Positions 1 to 10,370 of a stretch of DNA of 64,000 bases are shown here, piece after piece. Made by a program: the position numbers and the translations under genes. Every line of letters starts with the position of its first letter. Within the stretch, counting starts at the first letter, position 1. The notes under the pieces are model-generated. The model did not search any database. It was not told where the DNA came from and was given only the letters and a program-made list of their open reading frames with translations. Source of the stretch: Rubrivivax sp. GTDB lineage: Bacteria; Pseudomonadota; Gammaproteobacteria; Burkholderiales; Burkholderiaceae_C. Location: the NCBI GenBank assembly GCA_030653385.1, contig JAURZM010000070.1, positions 148,888-212,887 of the forward strand. The letters run 5' to 3'.

Positions 1-1560
1 CGGGTCGAAGGCGACATCCACCGCACCACCTACCAACAGGTCGCGGCCCGCTCGCGCCAGGTGGCGCAGGCGCTGGGCACACTGGGCGTGAAGCCAGGTG
101 ACCGCGTGGCCACGCTGGCCTGGAACGGCTACCGCCACATGGAGCTGTACTTCGGCGTCAGCGGCTCGGGTGCGGTGCTGCACACCGTGAACCCGCGGCT
201 GCACCCGGACCAGATCGTCTACATCGCCGACCACGCCGAAGACCAGGTGCTGTTTTTCGACATGAGCTTCCTGCCGCTGATCCAGGCCGTGGCCGGGCGC
301 ACGAAGACGGTTCGCCACTGGGTGGCCATGACCGACCGGGCCCACATGCCGGCGGCCGACGTGGCCGCGAAGATCCCGAACCTGCTGTGTTACGAAGACC
401 TGATCGGTGCGCAGGACGGCCGCTACACCTGGCCCAGCTTCGACGAAAACACCGCCAGCAGCCTGTGTTACACAAGCGGCACCACCGGCAACCCCAAGGG
501 TGTGCTGTACAGCCACCGCAGCACCGTGCTGCACACGATGGCCGCCGCGCTGCCCGACTGCCTGGGCTGCGGTGCCGCCGACGCCATCCTGCCCGTGGTG
601 CCGATGTTCCACGTCAACAGCTGGGGCATCGTCTACCTGGCGCCGATGACCGGCGCCAAGCTGGTGCTGCCCGGGCCGGGCCTGGACGGCAAGAGCCTGT
701 ACGAGCTGTTCGAAAACGAAGGTGTGACCATCAGCGCCGGCGTGCCCACCGTGTGGCAGGGCCTGCTGAGCCACGTCGATGCCAACGGCCTGAAGTTCAG
801 CACCATGCGCAAGAGCGCCATCGGTGGCAGCGCCTGCCCGCCGGCGATGATCAAGAAGTTCAAGGACGACTACGGCGTGCACGTCATCCACGCCTGGGGC
901 ATGACCGAGATGAGCCCCATCGGCACGGCCGCCGCCTTCAAGGCCCAGCACATCGGGCACTCACCCGAGCAGAAGCTGGCGGTGATGTCGACACAAGGCC
1001 GCGCCATCTACGGCGTGGACATGAAGATCGTCGACCCCGACGGCGCCGAACTGCCCTGGGATGGCCAGGCCACCGGCGACCTGCTGGTGCGCGGGCCCTG
1101 GATCATCAGCAGCTACTTCAGGAACGAAGGTGGCAACCCGCTGGTGCAGGACGCTCAGGGCCACGGCTGGTTTCCCACCGGCGACGTGGCCAAGGTCACG
1201 CCCGAGGGTTACATGGTCATCACCGACCGCAGCAAGGACGTCATCAAGTCCGGCGGTGAGTGGATCGGCAGCATCGACCTGGAAAACATCGCCATGGCCC
1301 ACCCGGCCGTGGCGATGGCGGCGTGCATTGCCGCTCACCACCCGAAGTGGGACGAGAGGCCGCTGCTGGTGGTGGTGAAAAAGCCGGGCGCCGAGGTGAC
1401 ACGCGAAGAGCTGATCAGCTTCTACGACGGCAAGATTGCCAAGTGGTGGACACCCGACGACGTGGTCTTTGTCGACGCCATTCCGCTGGGCGCCACCGGC
1501 AAGATGCAGAAGATCAAGTTGCGCGAGCAGTTCAAGACCCACGTTCTGCCAACGACTTGA
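1..1560 (+). CDS. Acyl-CoA ligase (AMP-binding), 5' end outside window
   Basis: This ANL-superfamily adenylating enzyme activates a carboxylic acid, probably a medium- or long-chain fatty acid or methylthiopropionate-type acid, as acyl-AMP and then acyl-CoA. The reading frame is open from base 1, so roughly the first 40 residues of a protein of about 540 lie upstream. The AMP-binding P-loop YTSGTTGNPKG is at about 469-501, the A5 motif HAWGMTEMSP at about 889-918, the A7 motif TGDVAK with the hinge SKDVIKSGGEWI follows, and the A10 lysine is in GATGKMQK near the C-terminus. Family assignment is firm; the substrate cannot be read from sequence. A methyltransferase gene follows after 5 bases on the same strand. 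Confidence 0.9.
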   Translation, partial: RVEGDIHRTTYQQVAARSRQVAQALGTLGVKPGDRVATLAWNGYRHMELYFGVSGSGAVLHTVNPRLHPDQIVYIADHAEDQVLFFDMSFLPLIQAVAGRTKTVRHWVAMTDRAHMPAADVAAKIPNLLCYEDLIGAQDGRYTWPSFDENTASSLCYTSGTTGNPKGVLYSHRSTVLHTMAAALPDCLGCGAADAILPVVPMFHVNSWGIVYLAPMTGAKLVLPGPGLDGKSLYELFENEGVTISAGVPTVWQGLLSHVDANGLKFSTMRKSAIGGSACPPAMIKKFKDDYGVHVIHAWGMTEMSPIGTAAAFKAQHIGHSPEQKLAVMSTQGRAIYGVDMKIVDPDGAELPWDGQATGDLLVRGPWIISSYFRNEGGNPLVQDAQGHGWFPTGDVAKVTPEGYMVITDRSKDVIKSGGEWIGSIDLENIAMAHPAVAMAACIAAHHPKWDERPLLVVVKKPGAEVTREELISFYDGKIAKWWTPDDVVFVDAIPLGATGKMQKIKLREQFKTHVLPTT

Positions 1561-1565
1561 AGGCC

Positions 1566-2402
1566 ATGCGCCAGACCCTGAGGCGCGTGCTCTGCGCTGC
1601 GCTGATGGCCGCGTGCTGCGCAGCCACCGCGCAGGACGAGGTGCCCTTCATCACCACACCCGACAAGGTCACGCTGGCGATGCTGGAACTGGCCGGCGTG
1701 AGCGCAGCCGACCGGCTGGTGGACCTGGGCTCGGGTGACGGCCGCATCGTCATCACCGCCGCACGGCGTTTCGGCGCCAGTGGCCTGGGTGTGGAGATCG
1801 TGCCCGACCTGGTGGCGCAGAGCCTGGCCAACGCCAAGAAGGCCGGCGTGGCCGACCGCGCGCAGTTCCGCGTGCAGGACCTCTTCACGCTGGACCTGGC
1901 GGCTTTCAGCGTCGTCACCATGTACCTGCTGCCCGAGGTGAACCTGCAGTTGCGGCCGCGCATCCTGGCCTTGCCGGCCGGCACACGCATCGTCAGCCAC
2001 GACTGGGACATGGGCGACTGGGCACCCGACCGCACCGTGACGCTGGACGTGCCCGACAAGGCCATCGGCCGCGACAAAAAGAGCCGCGTTCACCTGTGGC
2101 ACGTGCCGGCGCGGGTGGAAGGGCTGTGGTGCGCAGCGGGTGGTTCGCTGCACATCAGCCAGCGCTTCCAGCAGTTTTCGGCCTCGCTGTTGACGCCGGG
2201 CCAGGCGGTACCGGTGCTGGTCATCGACGGTCGCATCGACAGCACGCGGCTGCACAGCCACGACCCGGCGCACACCGGCCGCCCGGCCGTTGAATTGAAG
2301 CTGGACGCCGGCCAGCTGCAGGTGCTGCGCCTGCCGCCCACGGCGCTGCGTTTTGAAGCGGCGCGTTTTGTGCCGGCCGTGGCGGGGCGCTGCTTCGGCT
2401 GA
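1566..2402 (+). CDS. Class I SAM methyltransferase with N-terminal signal peptide
   Basis: The 278-residue product starts with a basic, hydrophobic leader (MRQTLRR followed by an Ala/Cys-rich core, likely cleavage after ATAQ). A class I methyltransferase core follows, with motif I LVDLGSGDGRIVI and the acidic end of strand 2 (GVEIVP). The C-terminal third, from about residue 180, is a separate beta-rich segment starting VEGLW. The GSGDGR form of motif I resembles FAM173-type lysine methyltransferases. The ATG at 1566 is chosen because it lies 5 bases after the upstream stop. An exported SAM enzyme is puzzling because SAM is cytoplasmic; the leader could be a membrane anchor. Substrate unknown. 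Confidence 0.75.
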   Translation: MRQTLRRVLCAALMAACCAATAQDEVPFITTPDKVTLAMLELAGVSAADRLVDLGSGDGRIVITAARRFGASGLGVEIVPDLVAQSLANAKKAGVADRAQFRVQDLFTLDLAAFSVVTMYLLPEVNLQLRPRILALPAGTRIVSHDWDMGDWAPDRTVTLDVPDKAIGRDKKSRVHLWHVPARVEGLWCAAGGSLHISQRFQQFSASLLTPGQAVPVLVIDGRIDSTRLHSHDPAHTGRPAVELKLDAGQLQVLRLPPTALRFEAARFVPAVAGRCFG

Positions 2403-2407
2403 AGCTT

Positions 2408-3667
2408 TCAGCTCGCGGGTGCTTCGACCGGATCGGTCTGCAGCAGCCTTTGCAATGCCTGCTCGCGCACACCGAAAAAGCGCTTCAGCTCGTCCACTTG
2501 CACCCGCGCAGCATCGGCCGCGGCCGGGCGCGGTGCACTGCGTTTCACCGCCAGGATCATCTTGTTCTTGCGCGTGTGCTCCAGCGTCACGAACTCGAAG
2601 ACCTGGGTGTCGTAACCCTGCGCTTCGAGCAGCAGCGCGCGCAGGCTGTCGGTCAGCATCTCGGCCTGCTGCTCGGCGTGGATGCCGTGCTGGAAAACGC
2701 TGCGCAGCGGGTGCGGGCTCAGCAGCTGCGGGCGCAGCTGTTTGTGGCAGCAGGGTGAACACAGGATGATCTCGGCACCGGCCTTCAGCCCCAGGTGGAT
2801 GGCGTGGTCGGTGGCGGTGTCGCAGGCGTGCAGCGCGATCATCACGTTCATCGGGCCTGCCGTCCATTCGCGCACGTCGCCCTGCACCACGTGCATGCCC
2901 TGCAGCCCCAGTTCGGCCACCGTCTGCTGGCCTTGTTGCACCAGGTCGGGCCGCAGTTCCACGCCCACCACCTCGGCCTGCAGGCCCTGGGTGTGGCGCA
3001 GCCAGTCGTGCACGGCGAAGGTGAGATAGGCCTTGCCGGCGCCGAAGTCGACCACACGCAGTTGCTGCGAATGGGCCAGCGGTGACGAAGCCAGCGCGTG
3101 TGCCAACACTTCGACGAACTTGTTGATCTGCTTCCACTTGCGCGCCATCGCCGGCACCAGCTGGTGCTGCGGTGTGGTGATGCCCAGCGCGCTGAGGAAG
3201 GGGCGATCGATGTCGATCCAGCGCTGTTTCTGGCGGTCGTGGGCCAGCGGTGCGGCGGGTGAGGCCGGGTCCGGCGCATCGGCCTTGACCACCGCATGCA
3301 CGCTCAGGTGCGGCTTGCCTCTTTTGCTCAACGACAACTGCGTTTCTTCCTGTGGCGTAAAGAGGTGGGCGTTGCGGAAGCTGCCGCCGATCAATTCATC
3401 CACCAGCGCCAGGCCCTGCGGCACCGGCAGGTTCTTGGTGGTGTCGCGTGTGCTGTGGCTGTAGACAAAACTCAGCTGCGCCTGGCCCCGTAGCTGCAGC
3501 GGGCGCACCACGACCCGTTGCAGGCCGGCTTCGGCACCGTGCGGTTTGGCCAGCACCAGCCGCAGCCAACGGCCTTGCGCCAGGCTGTCCTGCAGCAAGG
3601 CACGGAAACGCTGCAGCGTGGGGTCGGCGGGGGCTTCGGGGGCTTCGGGCGGGGCGGGTGTGTTCAC
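2408..3667 (-). CDS. SAM-dependent methyltransferase, Methyltransf_32-like
   Basis: This 419-residue protein has a Rossmann methyltransferase core in the middle (motif I VVDFGAGKAYLTF, then VGVELRPDLV) and the distinctive segment ALHACDTATDHA followed by CSPCCHKQL. That combination is typical of the Methyltransf_32 group, whose better known relatives act on RNA; an RNA substrate here is inference. The N-terminal 150 residues are a separate domain. No ATG fits; the GTG at 3667 gives MNTPAPPEAP and avoids overlap with the upstream LysR gene, which ends 34 bases away. It is the last gene of a leftward group with the LysR regulator and two cytochromes c. Confidence 0.75.
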   Translation of the reverse strand: MNTPAPPEAPEAPADPTLQRFRALLQDSLAQGRWLRLVLAKPHGAEAGLQRVVVRPLQLRGQAQLSFVYSHSTRDTTKNLPVPQGLALVDELIGGSFRNAHLFTPQEETQLSLSKRGKPHLSVHAVVKADAPDPASPAAPLAHDRQKQRWIDIDRPFLSALGITTPQHQLVPAMARKWKQINKFVEVLAHALASSPLAHSQQLRVVDFGAGKAYLTFAVHDWLRHTQGLQAEVVGVELRPDLVQQGQQTVAELGLQGMHVVQGDVREWTAGPMNVMIALHACDTATDHAIHLGLKAGAEIILCSPCCHKQLRPQLLSPHPLRSVFQHGIHAEQQAEMLTDSLRALLLEAQGYDTQVFEFVTLEHTRKNKMILAVKRSAPRPAAADAARVQVDELKRFFGVREQALQRLLQTDPVEAPAS

Positions 3668-3701
3668 GCCGCCGATTGTCCGCTGCGCCGGCACGCAGCC
3701 A

Positions 3702-4607
3702 TCAGAGGCTGGCCCACCAGGCCGGCCCGAACCGTGGCGCCAGGAAGTCGCACAGGCTGCGCACCTTCGACGGCAGCAGCTTGGGGCTGGGGAATACTGC
3801 GTGCACCTCTTGCACCGGTAGCGCCCACTTTTCCAGCAGCGGCAGCAGCGCGCCGCTGTGCAGCGAGCCGTGTGCCACGTAACGCGGCAACACCGCCACA
3901 CCCAGGCCGTCACGCGCCGCCGCCAGCAGCGCCGACAGGTTGTTGCTGCGCAGCGGGCCGCGCACGGCCACGGCTTCGACCTGGCCGTCACCGCCGCTGA
4001 AGTGCCAGCGCTCGTCACCTTGCACGGTGCTGTAGATCAGCGCGGCGTGTTGCGCCAGGTCGGCGGGCTTGCGCAGTTTCGGCTGCGCCGCCAGGTAGGC
4101 CGGGCTGGCCACCAGCACCCAGGGGTTGGTGCCCAGGTAGCGCGCGCCCAACTGCGAATCGGCCAGGCGGCCCATGCGCAAGGCCACGTCCACGCCCTGC
4201 TCAACCAGGTTGACGTAGCGGTCCTCGAAGCTCAGCTCGACCTGCAGTTCGGGGTGCTGGCGCATGAACTGCAGCATCAGCGGTGTCAGCACCCGGCGGC
4301 CAAAGGCCACGCTGGTGCTCACGCGAAGGGTGCCGCCCAGGCGGTCCTGCATCAGCAGCGCCAGGTTGTCGGCTTCGTCCAGCTGCCGGGCGATGGCCTT
4401 GCAGCGGTCGTAGTAGGCGGCGCCCACTTCGGTGGGTGTGACACCGCGTGTGCTGCGGTGAAGCAGCCGCGCGCCCAGGCGCTTTTCCAGCGCCGCCACG
4501 TGTTTGGTGGCGGTGGGCTGCGTGATGCCCATGCTCACGCTGGCCTTGCTGAAGCTGCCGGTTTCGACGACGCGGATGTACAGGCGGATGCCGGTGACGG
4601 AGTCCAT
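3702..4607 (-). CDS. LysR-family transcriptional regulator
   Basis: The 301-residue protein has the N-terminal winged helix-turn-helix of LysR regulators (from about residue 3, with SFSKASVSMGITQPTATKHV as the recognition region) and a C-terminal periplasmic-binding-like effector domain from about residue 90. The first in-frame start lies nine residues upstream; the ATG at 4607 giving MDSVTGIRLY matches the usual LysR start. It lies 10 bases downstream of the tri-haem cytochrome gene on the same strand, so it may be cotranscribed with it. It belongs to the CrgA/DsdC-like branch by general appearance only. The effector is unknown. Confidence 0.88.
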   Translation of the reverse strand: MDSVTGIRLYIRVVETGSFSKASVSMGITQPTATKHVAALEKRLGARLLHRSTRGVTPTEVGAAYYDRCKAIARQLDEADNLALLMQDRLGGTLRVSTSVAFGRRVLTPLMLQFMRQHPELQVELSFEDRYVNLVEQGVDVALRMGRLADSQLGARYLGTNPWVLVASPAYLAAQPKLRKPADLAQHAALIYSTVQGDERWHFSGGDGQVEAVAVRGPLRSNNLSALLAAARDGLGVAVLPRYVAHGSLHSGALLPLLEKWALPVQEVHAVFPSPKLLPSKVRSLCDFLAPRFGPAWWASL

Positions 4608-4617
4608 GGATCTCGCT

Positions 4618-5919
4618 TCAGTTTTCGCTGCCACCGCGCCAGCGCGCCACCTCGGGTGCGCTGACGGGCGCGGCCTGCGCGCCCCAGCTGCGGCGCAGGA
4701 AGGTGGCCACCGCGCCGATCTGGTCTTCAGTCAGCACGTGTGCAAACGGTGGCATGCCGAAAGGCCGCGGGTGACCCTGCGTGACGGCGCCAAAACCGCC
4801 CAGCGCGATGGCGCGCACCAGGTTGGCCGGTGGGTCCTGCGTGACGAGCCGGTTGCCGGCCAGCGGCGGGGCGGCACGGGTGCCATTGGGCAGCACGCCG
4901 CCCGCGCCCTGCTCGCCATGGCACGAGGCGCAGTGCTCGCGGTACAGCGCGGCGCCGGCATCCACGCGCAGGGCGGTCAGCTCAGGGTCGCGCAGGCGCG
5001 CCGGTGCGGGGTCCGGCAGCACGGGGATGGACTTCAGGTACTCGGCCATCGCCTGCAGGTCCTCGGCCGGCAGGTGCTGCGTGCTTTGCATCACCACCTC
5101 GGCCATCGGGCCGATGGCCTGGCCGCGCGGTGCGCGGCCGTCTCGCAGCAGCGCCACGATCTCGTCCAGCGGCCAGTCGGCCACACTGGCTTCGCCGGCG
5201 CGTGTGAAGGCCGGTGCGTACCAGTTACGGGTGGGCACCAGGCCACCGCCAAAACCGGCGTCAGCGGTGGCACCCAGCGCATTGCGGCCGCCGTGGCAGG
5301 CCACGCAGTGCGCGGGCCCGTTGACCAGGTAGGCGCCGCGGTTCCAGGCTGCGCTGCGGCTGGGGTCGGGCTGCCATTCGCCGGGTCGGAAGAACATCAC
5401 GCGCCAGGCCGCCAGTGCGGCTTGTGATCCGTAGGGCCAGCGCAGTTCGTGCGGCCGATGGGTCTGCGCCACCGGCGGCAGCGTCTGCAGCCAGGCAAAC
5501 AGCGCATCGCTGTCGGCGCGTGTGATGCGTGTCGTTTCGGTGTACGGAAAAGCGGGCACCAGGCGGCGGCCATCGAAACCACGGCCATGGTGCAGCGCGC
5601 GCCAGAAGTGGCCGGCGGTCCAGCCGCCCAGGCCGCTGTCGTGCGGCGTCAGGTTGCCGGCGTAGACGGTGCCGAAAGGTGTGCCCAGCGCACGGCCGCC
5701 GGCATAGGGCAAACCGCCGCGCGTGGTGTGGCAGCCGGCGCAGTTGCCGGCCAGCGCCAGCAGGCGACCACGTTCGATGAGCGTGGCAGTGGCGGCGGGC
5801 CGCGCTTGCGCAGCAGGGACTTCCGGCGCACGGTCCCACCAGGCCACGCCTGCAACGACCACTGCGGCGGTGGCCAACAGAGCCAGGAGCCCACGCGCGA
5901 AGCCGCGCCGCAGCTGCAT
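4618..5919 (-). CDS. Membrane-anchored tri-haem cytochrome c
   Basis: The 433-residue protein has an N-terminal membrane anchor or signal segment (about residues 8-27) and three CxxCH haem c sites: CAGCH at 60-64, CVACH at 205-209 and CASCH at 330-334. Length and haem spacing match the cytochrome subunit of membrane alcohol, gluconate and aldehyde dehydrogenases, which passes electrons from a periplasmic dehydrogenase to quinone or an oxidase. The ATG at 5919 overlaps the stop of the di-haem gene by one base (TGATG), so the two are translationally coupled. No dehydrogenase catalytic subunit lies next to it, so the electron donor is unknown. Confidence 0.88.
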   Translation of the reverse strand: MQLRRGFARGLLALLATAAVVVAGVAWWDRAPEVPAAQARPAATATLIERGRLLALAGNCAGCHTTRGGLPYAGGRALGTPFGTVYAGNLTPHDSGLGGWTAGHFWRALHHGRGFDGRRLVPAFPYTETTRITRADSDALFAWLQTLPPVAQTHRPHELRWPYGSQAALAAWRVMFFRPGEWQPDPSRSAAWNRGAYLVNGPAHCVACHGGRNALGATADAGFGGGLVPTRNWYAPAFTRAGEASVADWPLDEIVALLRDGRAPRGQAIGPMAEVVMQSTQHLPAEDLQAMAEYLKSIPVLPDPAPARLRDPELTALRVDAGAALYREHCASCHGEQGAGGVLPNGTRAAPPLAGNRLVTQDPPANLVRAIALGGFGAVTQGHPRPFGMPPFAHVLTEDQIGAVATFLRRSWGAQAAPVSAPEVARWRGGSEN

Positions 5920-6617
5920 CAAGGCACGCTGCCGCAGCGCATCGGCGCGGCTTCAGATTTCGCTGGAACAGCCGTCGATGGCGACGGCACCGGCTGGCTG
6001 GCCAGCCAGGCGCTGACGGCAGCGATGTCGCTGCCGGTGAGCCGCTGCGCCAATTGCGCCATGCAGTCGGGCGCGTGTGCACGCCGCTGCCCCGTGACCC
6101 AGGCGCCGAGCTGGGCCACCAGGTAGTCACGCGGCAGACCCAGCAAACCCGGCGTGGCCGGCTGCACACCCGTCAACGCCGCGCCGTGGCAGGCGCTGCA
6201 GGCCGGCAGTTGTTTGTCGCGGTCGCCCTGCAGCGCCAGTTGCTGCCCACGCTGCAGCAAGGCTGGCGCATCGCGCACGGGCGGCGGGCTGGCGTAGGGC
6301 AGGTCGAGTGCCGCGAAGTGCTGGGCGATCGCCTGCAGATAGTCGTCGGGCAGCGGCGCCACCAGCGTGACCATCGGGCCGTAGGCGCGGCGACCGTCGC
6401 GGAAGTTCTGCAGCTGGTTCAGCAGATAAACCGCCGGCTTGCCGGCGATGCGGGGGTAGAAGCCGTCGGGCGCGGCGCGGCCTTCCTTGCCGTGGCACAC
6501 GGTGCAGGCGACCAGGCGCTGGGCCATGGAGTCTTGCAACTGCGCCGGGCCGGCGTGGGCGCCGGCGGCGGCCAGCCCGAGGGCGAACAACAGAGGCACG
6601 AAGACAGGGTGCGTCAC
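5919..6617 (-). CDS. Di-haem cytochrome c (c4/c553 type)
   Basis: The 232-residue product carries a signal peptide (cleavage likely after AGAHA) and two CxxCH sites, CTVCH and CSACH, each followed by a class I cytochrome fold, giving the two-domain layout of cytochrome c4. It should be a soluble periplasmic electron carrier. No ATG is available; the GTG at 6617 gives MTHPVFVPLL and a normal signal peptide, while an upstream GTG at 6644 would add nine residues and lie across a palindrome. It is the first gene of a leftward group and is coupled to the tri-haem cytochrome. Donor and acceptor cannot be read from sequence. Confidence 0.85.
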   Translation of the reverse strand: MTHPVFVPLLFALGLAAAGAHAGPAQLQDSMAQRLVACTVCHGKEGRAAPDGFYPRIAGKPAVYLLNQLQNFRDGRRAYGPMVTLVAPLPDDYLQAIAQHFAALDLPYASPPPVRDAPALLQRGQQLALQGDRDKQLPACSACHGAALTGVQPATPGLLGLPRDYLVAQLGAWVTGQRRAHAPDCMAQLAQRLTGSDIAAVSAWLASQPVPSPSTAVPAKSEAAPMRCGSVP

Positions 6618-6622
6618 AGGGG

Positions 6623-6641
6623 CTATTCCACCACGGAATAG
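6623..6641. promoter_or_regulatory. Perfect 7-bp inverted repeat, candidate operator
   Basis: CTATTCC and GGAATAG flank a 5-base spacer (ACCAC). A third, imperfect half-site CTATCCC starts three bases after the second arm. The site lies in the divergent region between the di-haem cytochrome gene and gcl, directly upstream of the cytochrome start and about 76-94 bases upstream of the gcl ATG. A dyad of this size in a divergent promoter suggests a dimeric repressor or LysR/IclR-type regulator. The cognate protein is not identified. Confidence 0.5.
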
Positions 6642-6716
6642 CACCTATCCCCTGTCAGCCCTTCCTCTGAGCCGTCTGCGCCGGGAAGATCCACGGCAAT
6701 CAACAGGAGACACAAG

Positions 6717-8507
<1,791 letters not shown>

Positions 8508-8616
8508 CAGGACAGCGGGCGGCACTGTCCGCCAAGCCCCCTCCTCGCCGCACAATGGCAGCGCAGCAGCGCCCAGGTGCCCCCGCGCCACCCGACCCGA
8601 ACCACCGGAGACCACC

Positions 8617-9414
8617 ATGCCACGTTTTGCCGCCAACCTGTCGATGCTGTTCACCGAAGTGCCCTTTCTCGACCGCTTCGAACGCGCTGCACGCGCCGGC
8701 TTTTCCAGCGTCGAAGTGCAGTTCCCCTACGAAGCGCCAGCGGCCGTGGTGCGTGACCGCCTGGTGGCCAACCGCCTGACGATGGTGCTGCACAACCTGC
8801 CCGGCGGTGACTGGGCTGCGGGCGACCGTGGCATCGGCGCCAACCCCAACCGGGTCGAAGAATTTCGCGCCGGCGTGGCCAAGGCGGTTGAATACGCCAC
8901 CACGCTGGGTGTGCCCCAGCTGAACTGCCTGGCCGGCATTCCGCCCACCGGCACACCCGACGCAGTGGCACGTGCCACCTTCGTGGCCAATCTGCGCTTT
9001 GCCGCAGCAGCGCTGAAAACAGCCGGGCTGAAGCTGCTGATCGAGCCCATCAACAACTTCGACGTGCCCGGCTTCTGGCTCAACAACACGCCGCTGGCCA
9101 TCTCGGTGCTGGACGAGGTGGGGGCCGACAACGCCTTCGTGCAGTACGACATCTACCACGCGCAGCGCTACGAAGGCGAACTGGCGGCCACGATGCAGAA
9201 GCACCTGGCGCGCATCGGCCACATCCAGGTGGCCGACAACCCGGGGCGCAACGAACCGGGCTCCGGCGAGATCAACTATCCCTTTTTGTTCCAGCATCTG
9301 GACCGCATCGGCTACACGGGCTGGATCGGCTGCGAATACAAGCCGGCAGCCAGCACAGAATCCGGGCTCGGTTGGCTCGAAAGCGCCCGCCGCCAACTGA
9401 GGCCCAGCGTCTGA
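8617..9414 (+). CDS. hyi: Hydroxypyruvate isomerase
   Basis: Hyi (EC 5.3.1.22) interconverts hydroxypyruvate and tartronate semialdehyde. The 265-residue protein is a xylose-isomerase-like TIM barrel with the family segments ANLSMLFTEVPFLDRFE, LIEPINNFDVPGF, QYDIYHAQ and HIQVADNPGRNEPGSGEINY, which carry the metal-binding Glu, Asp, His and Glu residues. GGAG precedes the ATG by about 9 bases. It lies between gcl and glxR, the order seen in many beta- and gammaproteobacterial glyoxylate operons. The 109-base gap after gcl contains a short hairpin (GGACAG and CTGTCC at about 8510-8530) but no clear terminator. Confidence 0.95.
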   Translation: MPRFAANLSMLFTEVPFLDRFERAARAGFSSVEVQFPYEAPAAVVRDRLVANRLTMVLHNLPGGDWAAGDRGIGANPNRVEEFRAGVAKAVEYATTLGVPQLNCLAGIPPTGTPDAVARATFVANLRFAAAALKTAGLKLLIEPINNFDVPGFWLNNTPLAISVLDEVGADNAFVQYDIYHAQRYEGELAATMQKHLARIGHIQVADNPGRNEPGSGEINYPFLFQHLDRIGYTGWIGCEYKPAASTESGLGWLESARRQLRPSV

Positions 9415-9452
9415 GTGCTGCGGTCGATTGACATCACCACGGAGAGAACACC

Positions 9453-10352
9453 ATGAACGTCGGATCCAAACTCGGCTTCATCGGCCTGGGCATCATGGGC
9501 GCGCCCATGGCGGGCCACCTGCGCGCGGCCGGCCATGAAGTGTTTGTCACCACCCGCAGCCAGGTGCCGGCGGCGCTGCTGGAAGCCGGCGCCGTGGCTT
9601 GTGCCAGCGCGGCCGAGGTGGCCAGCAAGGCCGACGTGATCTTCATCATGGTGCCCGACACACCCGATGTCGAGAAGGTGCTGTTTGGCGACCAGGGTCT
9701 GGCATCCAAGCTGTCAAAGGGCAAGACCGTGGTCGACATGAGCAGCATCTCGCCGATGGCGACCAAGGAATTCGCCGCGCGCATCAATGCGCTGGGCTGC
9801 GACTACCTGGACGCACCCGTCAGCGGCGGTGAAGTGGGTGCCAAGGCGGCGTCGCTGACCATCATGGTCGGTGGCAGTGAAGACACGTTTGCGCGGGTGC
9901 TGCCGCTGTTGCAGCTGATGGGCAAGAACATCACACACGTCGGTGCCAATGGCGACGGCCAGACCACCAAGGTGGCCAACCAGATCATCGTGGCCTTGAA
10001 CATTGCCGCGGTGGGCGAAGCTCTGGTGTTTGCCAGCAAGGCCGGCGCCGATCCGGCCAAGGTGCGGCAGGCACTGATGGGCGGTTTTGCCGCGTCGCGC
10101 ATCCTGGAAGTGCACGGCGAACGCATGATCAAACGCACCTTCAAGCCGGGCTTCCGCATCGGCCTGCACCAGAAAGACCTGAACCTGGCGCTGCAAGGCG
10201 CCAAGGCGCTGGGGGTGAGCCTGCCGCAGACCGCCAGCGCAGCGCAGCTGATGCAGGCTTGTGCGGCCCAGGGCTGGGACCAGCTGGACCACTCGGCCCT
10301 GGTCAAGTCGCTGGAGCTGATGGCGCACCACACGGTCGCGCCCGATGCCTGA
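9453..10352 (+). CDS. glxR: 2-hydroxy-3-oxopropionate (tartronate semialdehyde) reductase
   Basis: GlxR/GarR (EC 1.1.1.60) reduces tartronate semialdehyde to D-glycerate with NAD(P)H. The 299-residue protein has the N-terminal Rossmann motif GFIGLGIMGAPMAGHL, the substrate-binding SGGEVGA segment, and the helix carrying the catalytic lysine in TTKVANQIIVALN, all typical of the beta-hydroxyacid dehydrogenase family. A GGAGAG ribosome site precedes the ATG. As third gene after gcl and hyi it closes the glyoxylate-to-glycerate route. It would also consume tartronate semialdehyde released from keto-deoxy-glucarate by the aldolase encoded at 33238-33999. Confidence 0.95.
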   Translation: MNVGSKLGFIGLGIMGAPMAGHLRAAGHEVFVTTRSQVPAALLEAGAVACASAAEVASKADVIFIMVPDTPDVEKVLFGDQGLASKLSKGKTVVDMSSISPMATKEFAARINALGCDYLDAPVSGGEVGAKAASLTIMVGGSEDTFARVLPLLQLMGKNITHVGANGDGQTTKVANQIIVALNIAAVGEALVFASKAGADPAKVRQALMGGFAASRILEVHGERMIKRTFKPGFRIGLHQKDLNLALQGAKALGVSLPQTASAAQLMQACAAQGWDQLDHSALVKSLELMAHHTVAPDA

Positions 10353-10370
10353 GCGTGTGAGTGGGGCGCC

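Noticed and set aside
8508..8532. Hairpin GGACAG/CTGTCC after gcl as a terminator
   Set aside because: The stem is short and has no T-run; gcl and hyi are probably cotranscribed.
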